DNA of 64,000 nucleotides from Weissella oryzae SG25. GTDB lineage: Bacteria; Bacillota; Bacilli; Lactobacillales; Lactobacillaceae. How positions within the stretch are numbered: the stretch's first letter is position 1; every line of letters starts with the position of its first letter. Made by a program: the position numbers and the translations under genes. Below are positions 57,004 through 64,000 of the stretch, one piece after another. The stretch spans positions 63,375 through 127,374 of the forward strand of contig NZ_DF820490.1 of assembly GCF_000691805.2 (NCBI RefSeq). The letters are read 5' to 3'. The notes beneath the pieces are model-generated. The model was given only the letters and a program-made list of their open reading frames with translations, had not been told where the DNA came from and made no database searches.

Positions 57004-58368
57004 ATGGCAGAAAAAATATCACGGAAAACATTTTGGGCAATCGTTGCACTATCATTAGTAAGCTTTGCTGGAATTGTTTCTGAAACCAGTATGAATGTCA
57101 CTTTTGTGGCTTTGATGAAGCAGTTCAATGTTACACTCGGCTTAATTCAGTGGATTACTACTTTTTATCTCTTCGTCGTTGCTTGTTTAATGACAACTAG
57201 TTCATTTTTAAAAGAACGCTTTACAATTCGACAGATTTTCTTTACGGCTGTAATCAATTTTGTCCTTGGTGGTATTATCTGTGCCTTAGCACCGAATTTT
57301 TGGATACTGCTACTAGGTCGCGTTTTTCAGGGGATTGCAACTGGTCTTGCAACACCGGCACTATTTAACTTGATTCTAGAGCGGATTCCACGTTCAGTTA
57401 TTGGCCTTTGGATGGGAATTGCATCCTTAATTCTAAGTATTGCGCCATCAATTGGGCCAACCTTTGGTGGCCTCTTGGTTGATACGGCCGGTTGGCGTTG
57501 GATTTTCATTATCCTATTAGTATTGCCGGTAATAGCACTATTTTTAGGTATAAAAACGATTGAAGACACACCACGCCAATTTCATCAACAACTAAGTTTT
57601 GATGCATTAGCTTTCGTACTCTTAGCAATCACACTATTTGCTTCACTGATGACACTAAATAGTCTGGAGGGAGGTAAATTCAACTTAACTTATGTGGTGA
57701 TTTTTGCCATTGGACTAGCCTTATTTATTTGGCGGGCACGTGTTTCAAAGCAAAAATTCCTTAACCTAGCAATTTTTAAAAATCCATTCTTTACTTTATC
57801 GTTATTGGCTTATGGCTTGTATCAATTTGCTAATATCGGCATTAACTTTGTTATTCCAAACTTTTTGCAAAGTGCTCAAGGGGCAACTAGTATTGAAGCT
57901 GGCTTTGCACTCTTACCGGGCTCACTGATTGGTGCGTTAAACAATCCAATGGTTGGTCGCCTTTATGATAAACGTGGGCCAAAACTAGGTGTCTATGGTG
58001 GAAATTTGCTCTGGGTTGCGACTTTAGTTATTATGACTATTTTCACGAAAAGTCTTGCCTTTATTCCGATGACCATTGCATATATCTTCTTTACGCTAGG
58101 TAGAAACATGCCTTTTGCAACGTTAAATACAAATACACTGGATAATTTAGGCTCACCTGAAGAAAAAGCTGATGCAAATGCAATTTTCCAAACGACTCAG
58201 CAATTCTTAGGCGCCGTTGCAACGACGATTGGTTCGTTAATGTTGTCAAATGCACCAACAAGCACAAGTGGAACACAATGGTTCTTGCTTATGTTATTAG
58301 TATTTGGACTACTTAATTTTGGTTACTTTGTACTAATTTTCAAAAAGCAACCTGCTAGACAATTATAA
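57004..58368 (+). CDS. MFS drug efflux transporter, DHA2 (EmrB/QacA) family
   Basis: 454 residues with 14 predicted spans. DHA2 marks: LVSFAGIVSETSMNVTFVALMKQFN (first span, D/E motif equivalent), IQWITTFYLFVVACLM, GRVFQGIATGLATPALFNLI (motif C region follows) and GIASLILSIAPSIGPTFGGLLVDTAGWRWIFI. Proton-driven export of lipophilic compounds is likely; the specific substrate is unknown. GGGAGG lies five bases before ATG 57004. The 250-base leader has candidate RNA structure. It ends at a strong terminator. Confidence 0.9.
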   Translation: MAEKISRKTFWAIVALSLVSFAGIVSETSMNVTFVALMKQFNVTLGLIQWITTFYLFVVACLMTTSSFLKERFTIRQIFFTAVINFVLGGIICALAPNFWILLLGRVFQGIATGLATPALFNLILERIPRSVIGLWMGIASLILSIAPSIGPTFGGLLVDTAGWRWIFIILLVLPVIALFLGIKTIEDTPRQFHQQLSFDALAFVLLAITLFASLMTLNSLEGGKFNLTYVVIFAIGLALFIWRARVSKQKFLNLAIFKNPFFTLSLLAYGLYQFANIGINFVIPNFLQSAQGATSIEAGFALLPGSLIGALNNPMVGRLYDKRGPKLGVYGGNLLWVATLVIMTIFTKSLAFIPMTIAYIFFTLGRNMPFATLNTNTLDNLGSPEEKADANAIFQTTQQFLGAVATTIGSLMLSNAPTSTSGTQWFLLMLLVFGLLNFGYFVLIFKKQPARQL

Positions 58369-58386
58369 TTAAAGAGACATTTAGAT

Positions 58387-58430
58387 AAAGCCCTATAAGG
58401 TGGAACATATTTCACCTTATAGGGCTTTTA
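58387..58430 (+). terminator. Terminator after the DHA2 gene
   Basis: AAAGCCCTATAAGGTG and CACCTTATAGGGCTTT form a perfect 16-bp stem, followed by T residues. Confidence 0.93.
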
Positions 58431-58487
58431 CATAAGTAAATATATAGAACTGGAAAAGTTATTTATCATCAATTTAGCTTAAACAGA

Positions 58488-58698
58488 TTGAATTGAGCCA
58501 GCTAAAGTATTATATTACTAAATATGAATGTTGCCCGGCTTTACTATATAAAAGCCTTATGTTTGATTAGTTATTGACTACAAACCAACAAATTTATCTG
58601 TGATTGTAGTTAGTTTTTACTTCGGGGGAGGTTAAAACTAACTACTATAAGTGTGTCTACACTTATATAAAATTCTAAACATTAGCGATGGGACTAAT
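58488..58698 (+). promoter_or_regulatory. Promoter and tandem-hairpin leader of the DD-carboxypeptidase gene
   Basis: Promoter TTGAAT (58488-58493), 17 bp, TATATT (58511-58516). The 175-base leader contains GTAGTTAGTTTT/AAAACTAACTAC (58606-58617, 58634-58645) whose loop displays CGGGGGAGG, immediately followed by TATAAGTGT/ACACTTATA (58646-58654, 58659-58667, loop of four). No gene is present in the leader. Confidence 0.55.
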
Positions 58699-59895
58699 AT
58701 GATTAAACTTTTTAAAAATAAATTCATGCTTATCTTAATCAGCCTAGTAGTAGTACTAGGGACTTCTAGTAATATTTCGGCAGCTCTGTTTAAAGCTGAT
58801 ATTCAATCTGCTGCGGGTCTAGTAATTGATGCTCAATCTGGCCAAGTTATCCTGAGTAAAAACGATCAACAACGGCTCCCAATTGCCTCACTTTCCAAAC
58901 TGATTGTAATTTATATGACTGAACAAAAGCTTACAAGCCAAAAGCTGAGTCACACACAAATGGTCACAGTATCTGCAGACATTGCAAAGTTCAGTCAGGA
59001 TAACTCAGTTGCCAATGTTGCAATGACTTCCCATCGGACGTACACCATTAATGATTTAGAACAGGCTGCACTTTTACCATCTTCAAACGCAGCTGCAATG
59101 GCCTTGGCGGACTTTGTCGCTGGTAGTCAAGAAAATTATTATCAAGCGGCTAGCAAGTTATTAAGTCGATGGGGTATCAACGATGTAAAACTATACACAG
59201 CCTCTGGCCTACCAAGTGGTAACTTAGAAAATCAACTTTCGGCACGTGAAGTGGCCCAAGTTGCCTTGCACTTAGTAAATGATTATCCAGATATCTTGAA
59301 AATCACAAAAAAGCAAACCGCGACCTTTCCTGGGACTACTGGTCAAGCAGTTACCTTAACCAATACTAATAAATTATTAAACCATGCTAACGGTTATAAT
59401 TTTAGCGGTTTAAAAACGGGGACTACCGCTAACAATGGTAGTAATTTTGCTGGTTATGCAACTGTTAATGGTCGTCCTGTAATAACGGTTACTCTAAATG
59501 CACCGGGTGAAGCCAATTTTTCCGATACGCTTAAAATGTTAGACACCGTTGCAAATAAAACCGCTGTCACTAATTTGACGAGCTCAACAACTTTAACGAT
59601 TCCTAATGCTAAGACCACCAAAGGTCAAGTTACCGCAGTTGCAAAAGAACCTTTTCCGGTTTTTTACGATAAAGATGGCGAAGAACCGCGACTTAGCACA
59701 AAAATCAAAGCCGTAAAGCCTACCTTTAAAGCGCCAATCAAACAGGGAACTACTTTAGCCCAGCAAAAGATTTTTTTCACTAACCCAATACAAAATGACT
59801 ATTTAACCACGCAAAATAACATTAAATATATTGCGCCAAAGAATATTGAAGCGACTAACTTTATCGTAAGTTGGTTCCGCAGACTATTTAATTAA
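58699..59895 (+). CDS. D-alanyl-D-alanine carboxypeptidase (S11, DacA-like)
   Basis: 398 residues. Signal peptide (about 1-29), then the penicillin-binding catalytic motifs in order: SLSK (SxxK, Ser about 63), SSN (about 127), KTG (about 238, GLKTGTT). It trims the terminal D-alanine from peptidoglycan stem peptides outside the cell. A C-terminal PBP5_C-like region ends in NFIVSWFRRLFN, an amphipathic helix that would hold it to the membrane. ATG 58699 has GGGA five bases upstream; the longer open frame (GTG 58651) overlaps a leader hairpin. Monocistronic. Confidence 0.92.
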   Translation: MIKLFKNKFMLILISLVVVLGTSSNISAALFKADIQSAAGLVIDAQSGQVILSKNDQQRLPIASLSKLIVIYMTEQKLTSQKLSHTQMVTVSADIAKFSQDNSVANVAMTSHRTYTINDLEQAALLPSSNAAAMALADFVAGSQENYYQAASKLLSRWGINDVKLYTASGLPSGNLENQLSAREVAQVALHLVNDYPDILKITKKQTATFPGTTGQAVTLTNTNKLLNHANGYNFSGLKTGTTANNGSNFAGYATVNGRPVITVTLNAPGEANFSDTLKMLDTVANKTAVTNLTSSTTLTIPNAKTTKGQVTAVAKEPFPVFYDKDGEEPRLSTKIKAVKPTFKAPIKQGTTLAQQKIFFTNPIQNDYLTTQNNIKYIAPKNIEATNFIVSWFRRLFN

Positions 59896-60010
59896 TACTT
59901 TAAATTCTAGCGTTTCTTTATGTTTTTTTAAGGTCGATGGTCTTTATCACAATTATGCGTATAATTCCATTTAGAGGATTTAGTTAAGTAGGTTTATACG
60001 AGGTGATATG

Positions 60011-60271
60011 ATGGACTTAAACATAGAGCAAGCGGCGCTACTTGAAGAATTAAAAGTAGCTCAAACATTAGACAAAGCCTTCCCACATGGTGTTGGTCTT
60101 AACCCTGAAATGACAGTAACTTATGATGACTTAATGAGTTTAAAAAAGTTAAAATTAATTTTATTTGAAGAAAAGCATGAGCATTTTGAAAATAAAGCCT
60201 TTGAATCTTATGTAGTATCCAGAGGCAGTGGTTTTAAAGCTTATTTAAAAGACTTAACACAAGGTGTATAA
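60011..60271 (+). CDS. Small acidic protein, unknown function
   Basis: Not recognised. 86 residues, MDLNIEQAALLEELKVAQTL then a predicted helix, PHGVGLNPEMTVTYDDLMSLKKLKLILFEEKHEHFENKAFESYV and an end with SRGSGFKAYLKDL. No signal or membrane segment. AGGTGA precedes two adjacent ATGs (60008 and 60011); the second has better spacing. TATAAT at 59959-59964 is a likely -10. A terminator follows. Confidence 0.6.
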   Translation: MDLNIEQAALLEELKVAQTLDKAFPHGVGLNPEMTVTYDDLMSLKKLKLILFEEKHEHFENKAFESYVVSRGSGFKAYLKDLTQGV

Positions 60272-60286
60272 ATTTTACAGTATTAA

Positions 60287-60314
60287 AAAGTCATGCCTAT
60301 GCGCATGGCTTTTT
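60287..60314 (+). terminator. Terminator after the small acidic protein gene
   Basis: AAGTCATGC pairs with GCATGGCTT (G-U allowed) and is followed by T residues. Confidence 0.75.
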
Positions 60315-60430
60315 GAGTTGTTACAACTTAGGTGAAACTAATACTGTATATGCACGCAACGTACTTAATTGGTCTTTATAACTTTTTAAAAATCAGTTAT
60401 GCTAAAACAAAAATGTGAAAGGTAAGAACT

Positions 60431-60997
60431 ATGATTAGCGGCGAAAATTTAAAACGCTTAATTAATTTTTCTGATGCAATCGTCGCGGTTGCAATCACTT
60501 TACTAGTAATTCCTTTAACGGATACTTTCCAAAATATTCCCCATGATCATTTGCTTGCTGTCTTAAAGTCTTCAGCTTTTGTCGGGCGACTTGCTAATTT
60601 TCTGATTTCTTTCTTTGTTATTTATTCAATCTGGGAAGGGCATCATCAGCTTTTTGAGTCAATCGAAACGATTAGCCGCAGAGTTGCCAAACTCAATCAA
60701 CTCTGGCTATTATCTGTGATTCTCATTCCGGCAACCACAATGATTAATATGGTTGGCCAGGGAAACCTCGGTATTTATATCTATGGTGGCTCTCTTATGA
60801 TTAGCCTACTTATTCTACAAATTATTAAAGCTCAACTAAAGCCTGGCTATAATATTTTTAAAAGTAGCATTTTAACGAGCCTAATGATTGCCTTACTATT
60901 AATTACAATCTTCCCGCAATTAGGCTACTTTGTTTATTACATACTACTCTTAAGTATTCCGTTAAAACGAAGCTTCCCCAAACTTTTTGCTGATTAG
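60431..60997 (+). CDS. TMEM175 family (DUF1211) membrane protein, potassium channel-like
   Basis: 188 residues, about six membrane segments. The family motif RLINFSDAIVAVAITLLVIPL (FSD in the pore-lining first helix, about 9-29) is clear, then FVIYSIWEGHHQLFESI. Bacterial TMEM175 proteins are tetrameric K+-permeable channels; that role here is by family. AAAGG precedes ATG 60431. It converges with a TetR gene on a shared terminator. Confidence 0.88.
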   Translation: MISGENLKRLINFSDAIVAVAITLLVIPLTDTFQNIPHDHLLAVLKSSAFVGRLANFLISFFVIYSIWEGHHQLFESIETISRRVAKLNQLWLLSVILIPATTMINMVGQGNLGIYIYGGSLMISLLILQIIKAQLKPGYNIFKSSILTSLMIALLLITIFPQLGYFVYYILLLSIPLKRSFPKLFAD

Positions 60998-61006
60998 GCG
61001 CAAAAT

Positions 61007-61056
61007 AAAATACCCGATAATCTACCGTTTAGCTGTTAGATTATCGGGTATTTTTT
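61007..61056. terminator. Bidirectional terminator between the TMEM175 and tetR genes
   Basis: Perfect 18-base arms (61007-61024, 61037-61054; core TACCCGATAATCTA/TAGATTATCGGGTA), with A-rich and T-rich flanks usable from both sides. It overlaps the last codons of tetR. Confidence 0.93.
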
Positions 61057-61579
61057 ATACAAACAAGTCCATTAGGCCTCGCTGAGCCGCTAAAATGTCA
61101 GCCAGCTTAACCCCTTGATAAAAACTCAGGCGTAATATCGTAACCATTTGCTGGGCCAAAAGCCGATTTTCAAGCGGACTTGCCGCATTCAAATATTTCG
61201 CAATTGTCAGCTCATAATTTTCCCACATTTGGAGTAGTCGACCTTGTAAGGCGGGGGTTTGTTCAATGAAGGCGACAATCTTAAAATTATCTTGCGCTTT
61301 AACCTGCACACTTTCCGCCTGTCGGATAAAAGTCAAGAAATCTTGCCAGGGGTTTGCTCCTTTAACAACCCCAATAATCTGCATAAGTAATTCATCTTCA
61401 TCATCAAAAACAATATCTTCTTTACTAGGAAAATACTGAAAGAGGGTCTTTTTAGCAATATCAACGGCATCAGCGATTTCTTGGGTCGTAACATTTTCAA
61501 AGCCACGGGCTAAAAACATGGTCATCGCTGTATCATAAATTTCTTGACGTTTTAATGCCTTTTTTTCTTCTCTATTCAT
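61055..61579 (-). CDS. TetR family repressor
   Basis: 174 residues. The N-terminal HTH is EIYDTAMTMFLARGFENVTTQEIADAVDIAKKTLFQYFPSKEDIV (about 13-57); the C-terminal ligand domain is not recognisable. ATG 61579 is used because the family begins about 12 residues before the first helix, and because the -10 TATAAT ends only seven bases upstream, leaving no room for a ribosome site. It is divergent from an MFS exporter gene with repeated operators between, so it almost surely represses that gene. Confidence 0.9.
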   Translation of the reverse strand: MNREEKKALKRQEIYDTAMTMFLARGFENVTTQEIADAVDIAKKTLFQYFPSKEDIVFDDEDELLMQIIGVVKGANPWQDFLTFIRQAESVQVKAQDNFKIVAFIEQTPALQGRLLQMWENYELTIAKYLNAASPLENRLLAQQMVTILRLSFYQGVKLADILAAQRGLMDLFV

Positions 61580-61585
61580 ATTTAC

Positions 61586-61613
61586 ATTATAGGGCAAAAA
61601 ATAAAAAATGTAA
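61586..61613 (-). promoter_or_regulatory. tetR promoter, probably giving a leaderless mRNA
   Basis: On the minus strand TTACAT (61608-61613), 16 bp, TATAAT (61586-61591). Transcription would start at or within a base or two of the tetR ATG (61579), and no ribosome site is present. Confidence 0.6.
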
Positions 61614-61629
61614 CTAAGTGAATTTTTTG

Positions 61630-61686
61630 TTGACAAATTAGTTACCGAGTTACATAATAAGCAAGGTAATAAAGTTACCGAGTTAC
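61630..61686 (+). promoter_or_regulatory. MFS promoter with two TetR operator copies
   Basis: TTGACA (61630-61635), 17 bp, CATAAT (61653-61658). GTTACCGAGTTAC occurs at 61641-61653, filling the spacer, and again at 61674-61686, downstream of the start: 33 bp apart, about three helical turns. Each copy holds two GTTAC half-sites. A related GTAAC is in the tetR -35 region. Confidence 0.8.
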
Positions 61687-61711
61687 TTATTTAGAAAAGA
61701 AGGATTTTAAG

Positions 61712-63130
61712 ATGCACACGACGGAAACAAAGGCTATGCCAAAAGGACGTTCAAATCTTTTTTGGGTTATCATGCCACTAAGCCTTGTATTATTTATTTC
61801 AACTTTGGACCAAACTGTAACAACGACAGCTCTTACTGGAATTGTTAAGGATTTAGGCCATCTGAGTCAAGCGAGCTGGGTCATTACCATTTTTATGCTA
61901 ACTAGTGCCGTCATGACCTTAATCTTCGGCAAGTTGGGGGACATTTTTGGTCGTAAAATTATTTTACAAATTGCCTTAGCAATATTCCTACTTGGTTCTT
62001 TATTATCAGGTATGGCAACTAGCATGACTTTTTTAATCTTGGCACGTGGTTTACAAGGAATTGGTGCCGGGGGGTTAAACGCTTTAGTTCAAGCTGCATC
62101 AGCTGATGTGATTCCGGCTCGTAGCCGAGGTAAGTACCAAGCAATTTTTGGCTTGCTAAGTATGATTGCTCTACTAGTTGGGCCAATCATCGGTGGCTAC
62201 TTTGTCGCTCATATTTCTTGGCAATGGTTATTTTTCATTAATCTGCCAATTGGCATCGTGGCCTCAATTTTAATTGCTTGGCGTTTGAAGTTGCCAGTTC
62301 GAAAGCAACAAGTTCGCATCGATTATCTTGGTGCAATTTTTGTTACGGTTGCTACTACCGCCGCACTACTGTTAGTAACCCTAAGAGGAAATAACTTTGC
62401 TTGGACTTCATGGCAAAGTATGACCCTAATTGTGACATCCCTTGTAAGTTTAGCGCTATATCTGGTTGTTGAGCATTTTATGCGTCATGATGCACTAACA
62501 CCTTTAGCTTTGTTCAAAAACACAACTTTCAATCTAGCTTGGTTGATGTTTGCTTTAGCTACCGCTGCTTTATTTGTTGCCATGGTTTATGTTCCAATGT
62601 ATGTGCAATTAGTCCACCAAGTCAACGCACTACACGCCGGTTATTACATGATTCCTTTGTTAATTGCGCTGGTCCTTGCATCAATTATTTCGGGAATTTT
62701 AGTTGAGCGTTCCGGCAAATATAAGTTGCAAATTATTATCGCTGCCGTCTTAATTGCAGTTGGATTTTACGGATTATCAACGTTAGGTATGCACTCTGCT
62801 GATTGGTTAATTGCCAGCTGGCAATTACCAGCCGGTTTTGGAATTGGAATATTTGTCAATATTGCCCTAATGATTGGTCAAAACACGGTTTCAATCAAGG
62901 ACCTAGGGAGTGCAACTGGTGTATTGAACTTCTTTAAAACATTGGGTGGGGCTTTTGGATCAGCCTTGTTTGGCGCATTACTAACAAAGCTAATTGTAAA
63001 TAATTCAATGTTATTTGCCTTTTAACATGTCTTCTTGTACACAGTGCCTGTCGGCATAATCCTATTGGTTTTAGCCATCCTTGTCCGTGAAGAGCATCTC
63101 TCAGAAGAGGTTTTGGAATACGAAGAATAA
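61712..63130 (+). pseudogene. MFS drug efflux transporter (EmrB/QacA type) with premature stop
   Basis: The frame from ATG 61712 codes 437 residues: STLDQTVTTTALTGIVKDLG (motif D1-like), GKLGDIFGRKIILQ (motif A), ARGLQGIGAGGLNALVQ, GLLSMIALLVGPIIGGYF (motif C) and 13 spans, then TAA at 63023-63025. The same frame continues for 34 codons (HVFLYTVPVGIILLVLAILVREEHLSEE...) to TAA at 63128, which is the expected last span and tail. So a nonsense change has cut the 14th span. Whether the shorter protein works is unknown. GAAGGA precedes the ATG, behind a TetR-controlled promoter. Confidence 0.85.
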
Positions 63131-63159
63131 TCCTTATGGATAATTAATACCGAAACAAT

Positions 63160-63187
63160 GCGGGTGAATTATTTCGCTCGCTTTTTT
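63160..63187 (+). terminator. Terminator after the MFS gene
   Basis: GCGGGTGAA pairs with TTCGCTCGC (two G-U) around TTAT, followed by T6. Confidence 0.82.
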
Positions 63188-63282
63188 AGTGTTTATAAAC
63201 AAATAAACAATCTTTTTGTATTATTTTTATTCAAATAGGTTTAAAGTAGAAAATAGTTTATAAAATTAGGAGATATATTTTA

Positions 63283-64000
63283 ATGGGTAGGGTAGGAAAA
63301 GCAACGACAATTATCGCAATGACCACGGCTTTAGGAGTTACCGCAACTAAAGCAAATTCTGTTTATGCAGATACGGTGCAAACAAGTAGTGCGGCCAATG
63401 CTTATGATTCGTTAATTGCTGCTGACCGTGCAGCAGTCAGTTCGGCTCAAGTCGGCGTGTCCGTTGCCAGCGCTGCCTATGACAGTGCTTCTGCCACCAT
63501 GCCTGGCGCCATTGACCAAGCAAATAGCAATGCGATAGCGGTAAACGCAACGCTCGATGTCGTCCAAAGTTTTGCAAGTCAGATACCTTCTGACTTGTCA
63601 GACCAAATTTCAAGTGCAAATCAAGTATCCCAAGCTGCTTATATTAGTTACCAGTCTGCCATCTCTGTTGCAGAAAGTGAACAGCTGTTCGCAAGTAGCC
63701 TGGCTGATGTAGTTTTTGATTCTATTGAGGCTCAGCTCACCTCAATAGCCGCCAAACATTCCAATCAAGCAGTCATTTCTTTTGACCAATCTCTTATTAG
63801 CTCCTTAGTTGATGCAGATGGTAGCATTGCTGCCTCCTCAGATGCATTGCTAGACGTATATCAATCTGTGTTAGCAAGTAATATATCTAAATCAGTTGCT
63901 AGCACAAATTCTTTTGCTGCTATTCAAGCGACAATGCCCGATGCAAGCGCAACTGTTTCATCCATAATCGAAAGAGCTATAGATAGTTCAATCGCAGCAA
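63283..64000 (+). CDS. Secreted Ala/Ser-rich protein (N-terminal part)
   Basis: Open to the right edge (239 codons visible). A signal peptide (MGRVGKATTIIAMTTALGVT ... SVYA, cleavage about 29) is followed by low-complexity, Ala/Ser/Val-rich sequence that is almost free of Lys, with recurring patterns such as SSAQVGVSVASAAYDSASATMPGAID and ASSDALLDVYQSVLASNISKSVASTNSF. It suggests a long helical or stalk-like extracellular region. No domain recognised. AGGAGA lies ten bases before ATG 63283. A surface or peptidoglycan-binding domain may lie beyond the window. Confidence 0.75.
   Translation, partial: MGRVGKATTIIAMTTALGVTATKANSVYADTVQTSSAANAYDSLIAADRAAVSSAQVGVSVASAAYDSASATMPGAIDQANSNAIAVNATLDVVQSFASQIPSDLSDQISSANQVSQAAYISYQSAISVAESEQLFASSLADVVFDSIEAQLTSIAAKHSNQAVISFDQSLISSLVDADGSIAASSDALLDVYQSVLASNISKSVASTNSFAAIQATMPDASATVSSIIERAIDSSIAA

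Overview
The window looks like chromosomal DNA of a low-to-middle GC Gram-positive lactic acid bacterium (Lactobacillales, probably Lactobacillaceae of the Weissella/Leuconostoc/lactobacillus kind). Reasons: the recU-pbp1A / ypsA / gpsB / class B RNase P RNA neighbourhood, a pcrA-ligA-camS cluster, a dltXABCD operon, KxYKxGKxW-type and LPxTG surface proteins, an Apf-like LysM protein, AGGAGG-type ribosome binding sites and a CcpA-type cre site. The species cannot be fixed from the sequence alone.

Layout. 1-9.7 kb: housekeeping (PBP1A, RecU, YpsA, GpsB, rnpB, an RNA methyltransferase, PcrA, LigA, and a CamS homologue lacking a lipobox cysteine). 9.8-16.5 kb: YitT-like membrane protein, cyclopropane fatty acid synthase, HD nucleotidase plus UvrB, then QueT under a preQ1-I riboswitch with an SDR oxidoreductase. 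16.6-25.2 kb: a large beta-helix surface adhesin, then a DUF915-type hydrolase that overlaps and leads the dltXABCD operon (teichoic acid D-alanylation). 25.2-31.4 kb: HTH regulator, aldo/keto reductase, a gene-poor 0.9 kb stretch with a possible 24-residue peptide gene, orphan galK with cre inside its promoter, a VTT-domain protein and a fumarate-reductase-like flavoprotein. 31.4-42.9 kb: a purine operon purCSQLFMNHDEK with a PurBox about 78 bp upstream of the predicted start of transcription. 42.9-51.3 kb: LysR regulator convergent with an aminotransferase, an SGNH hydrolase behind a promoter embedded in a perfect palindrome, an Apf-like LysM protein, and a 1120-residue LPxTG protein with seven 91-residue repeats. 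51.4-64 kb: transporters (CynX-like, Gdx/SugE-like, two DHA2 MFS), esterase, three very small genes (one a lone RelB/DinJ antitoxin), adenine deaminase under a guanine-type riboswitch, a DD-carboxypeptidase, a TMEM175-type protein, a TetR regulator and the start of a secreted Ala/Ser-rich protein.

Most notable. (1) The adenine deaminase gene is split by an exact 11-bp tandem duplication; removing one copy restores a 553-residue protein. (2) The TetR-linked MFS gene has an in-frame TAA that removes its last 34 codons. (3) Several leaders upstream of membrane or cell-wall genes fold into candidate structured RNAs that do not match a family I know (56805-56932, 58606-58667, 51387-51426). (4) The TetR-MFS intergenic region shows repeated operators, one filling a promoter spacer, and a probably leaderless tetR transcript. 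(5) A DUF915 hydrolase is built into the dlt operon. No tRNAs, insertion sequences, CRISPR arrays or prophage genes were recognised.
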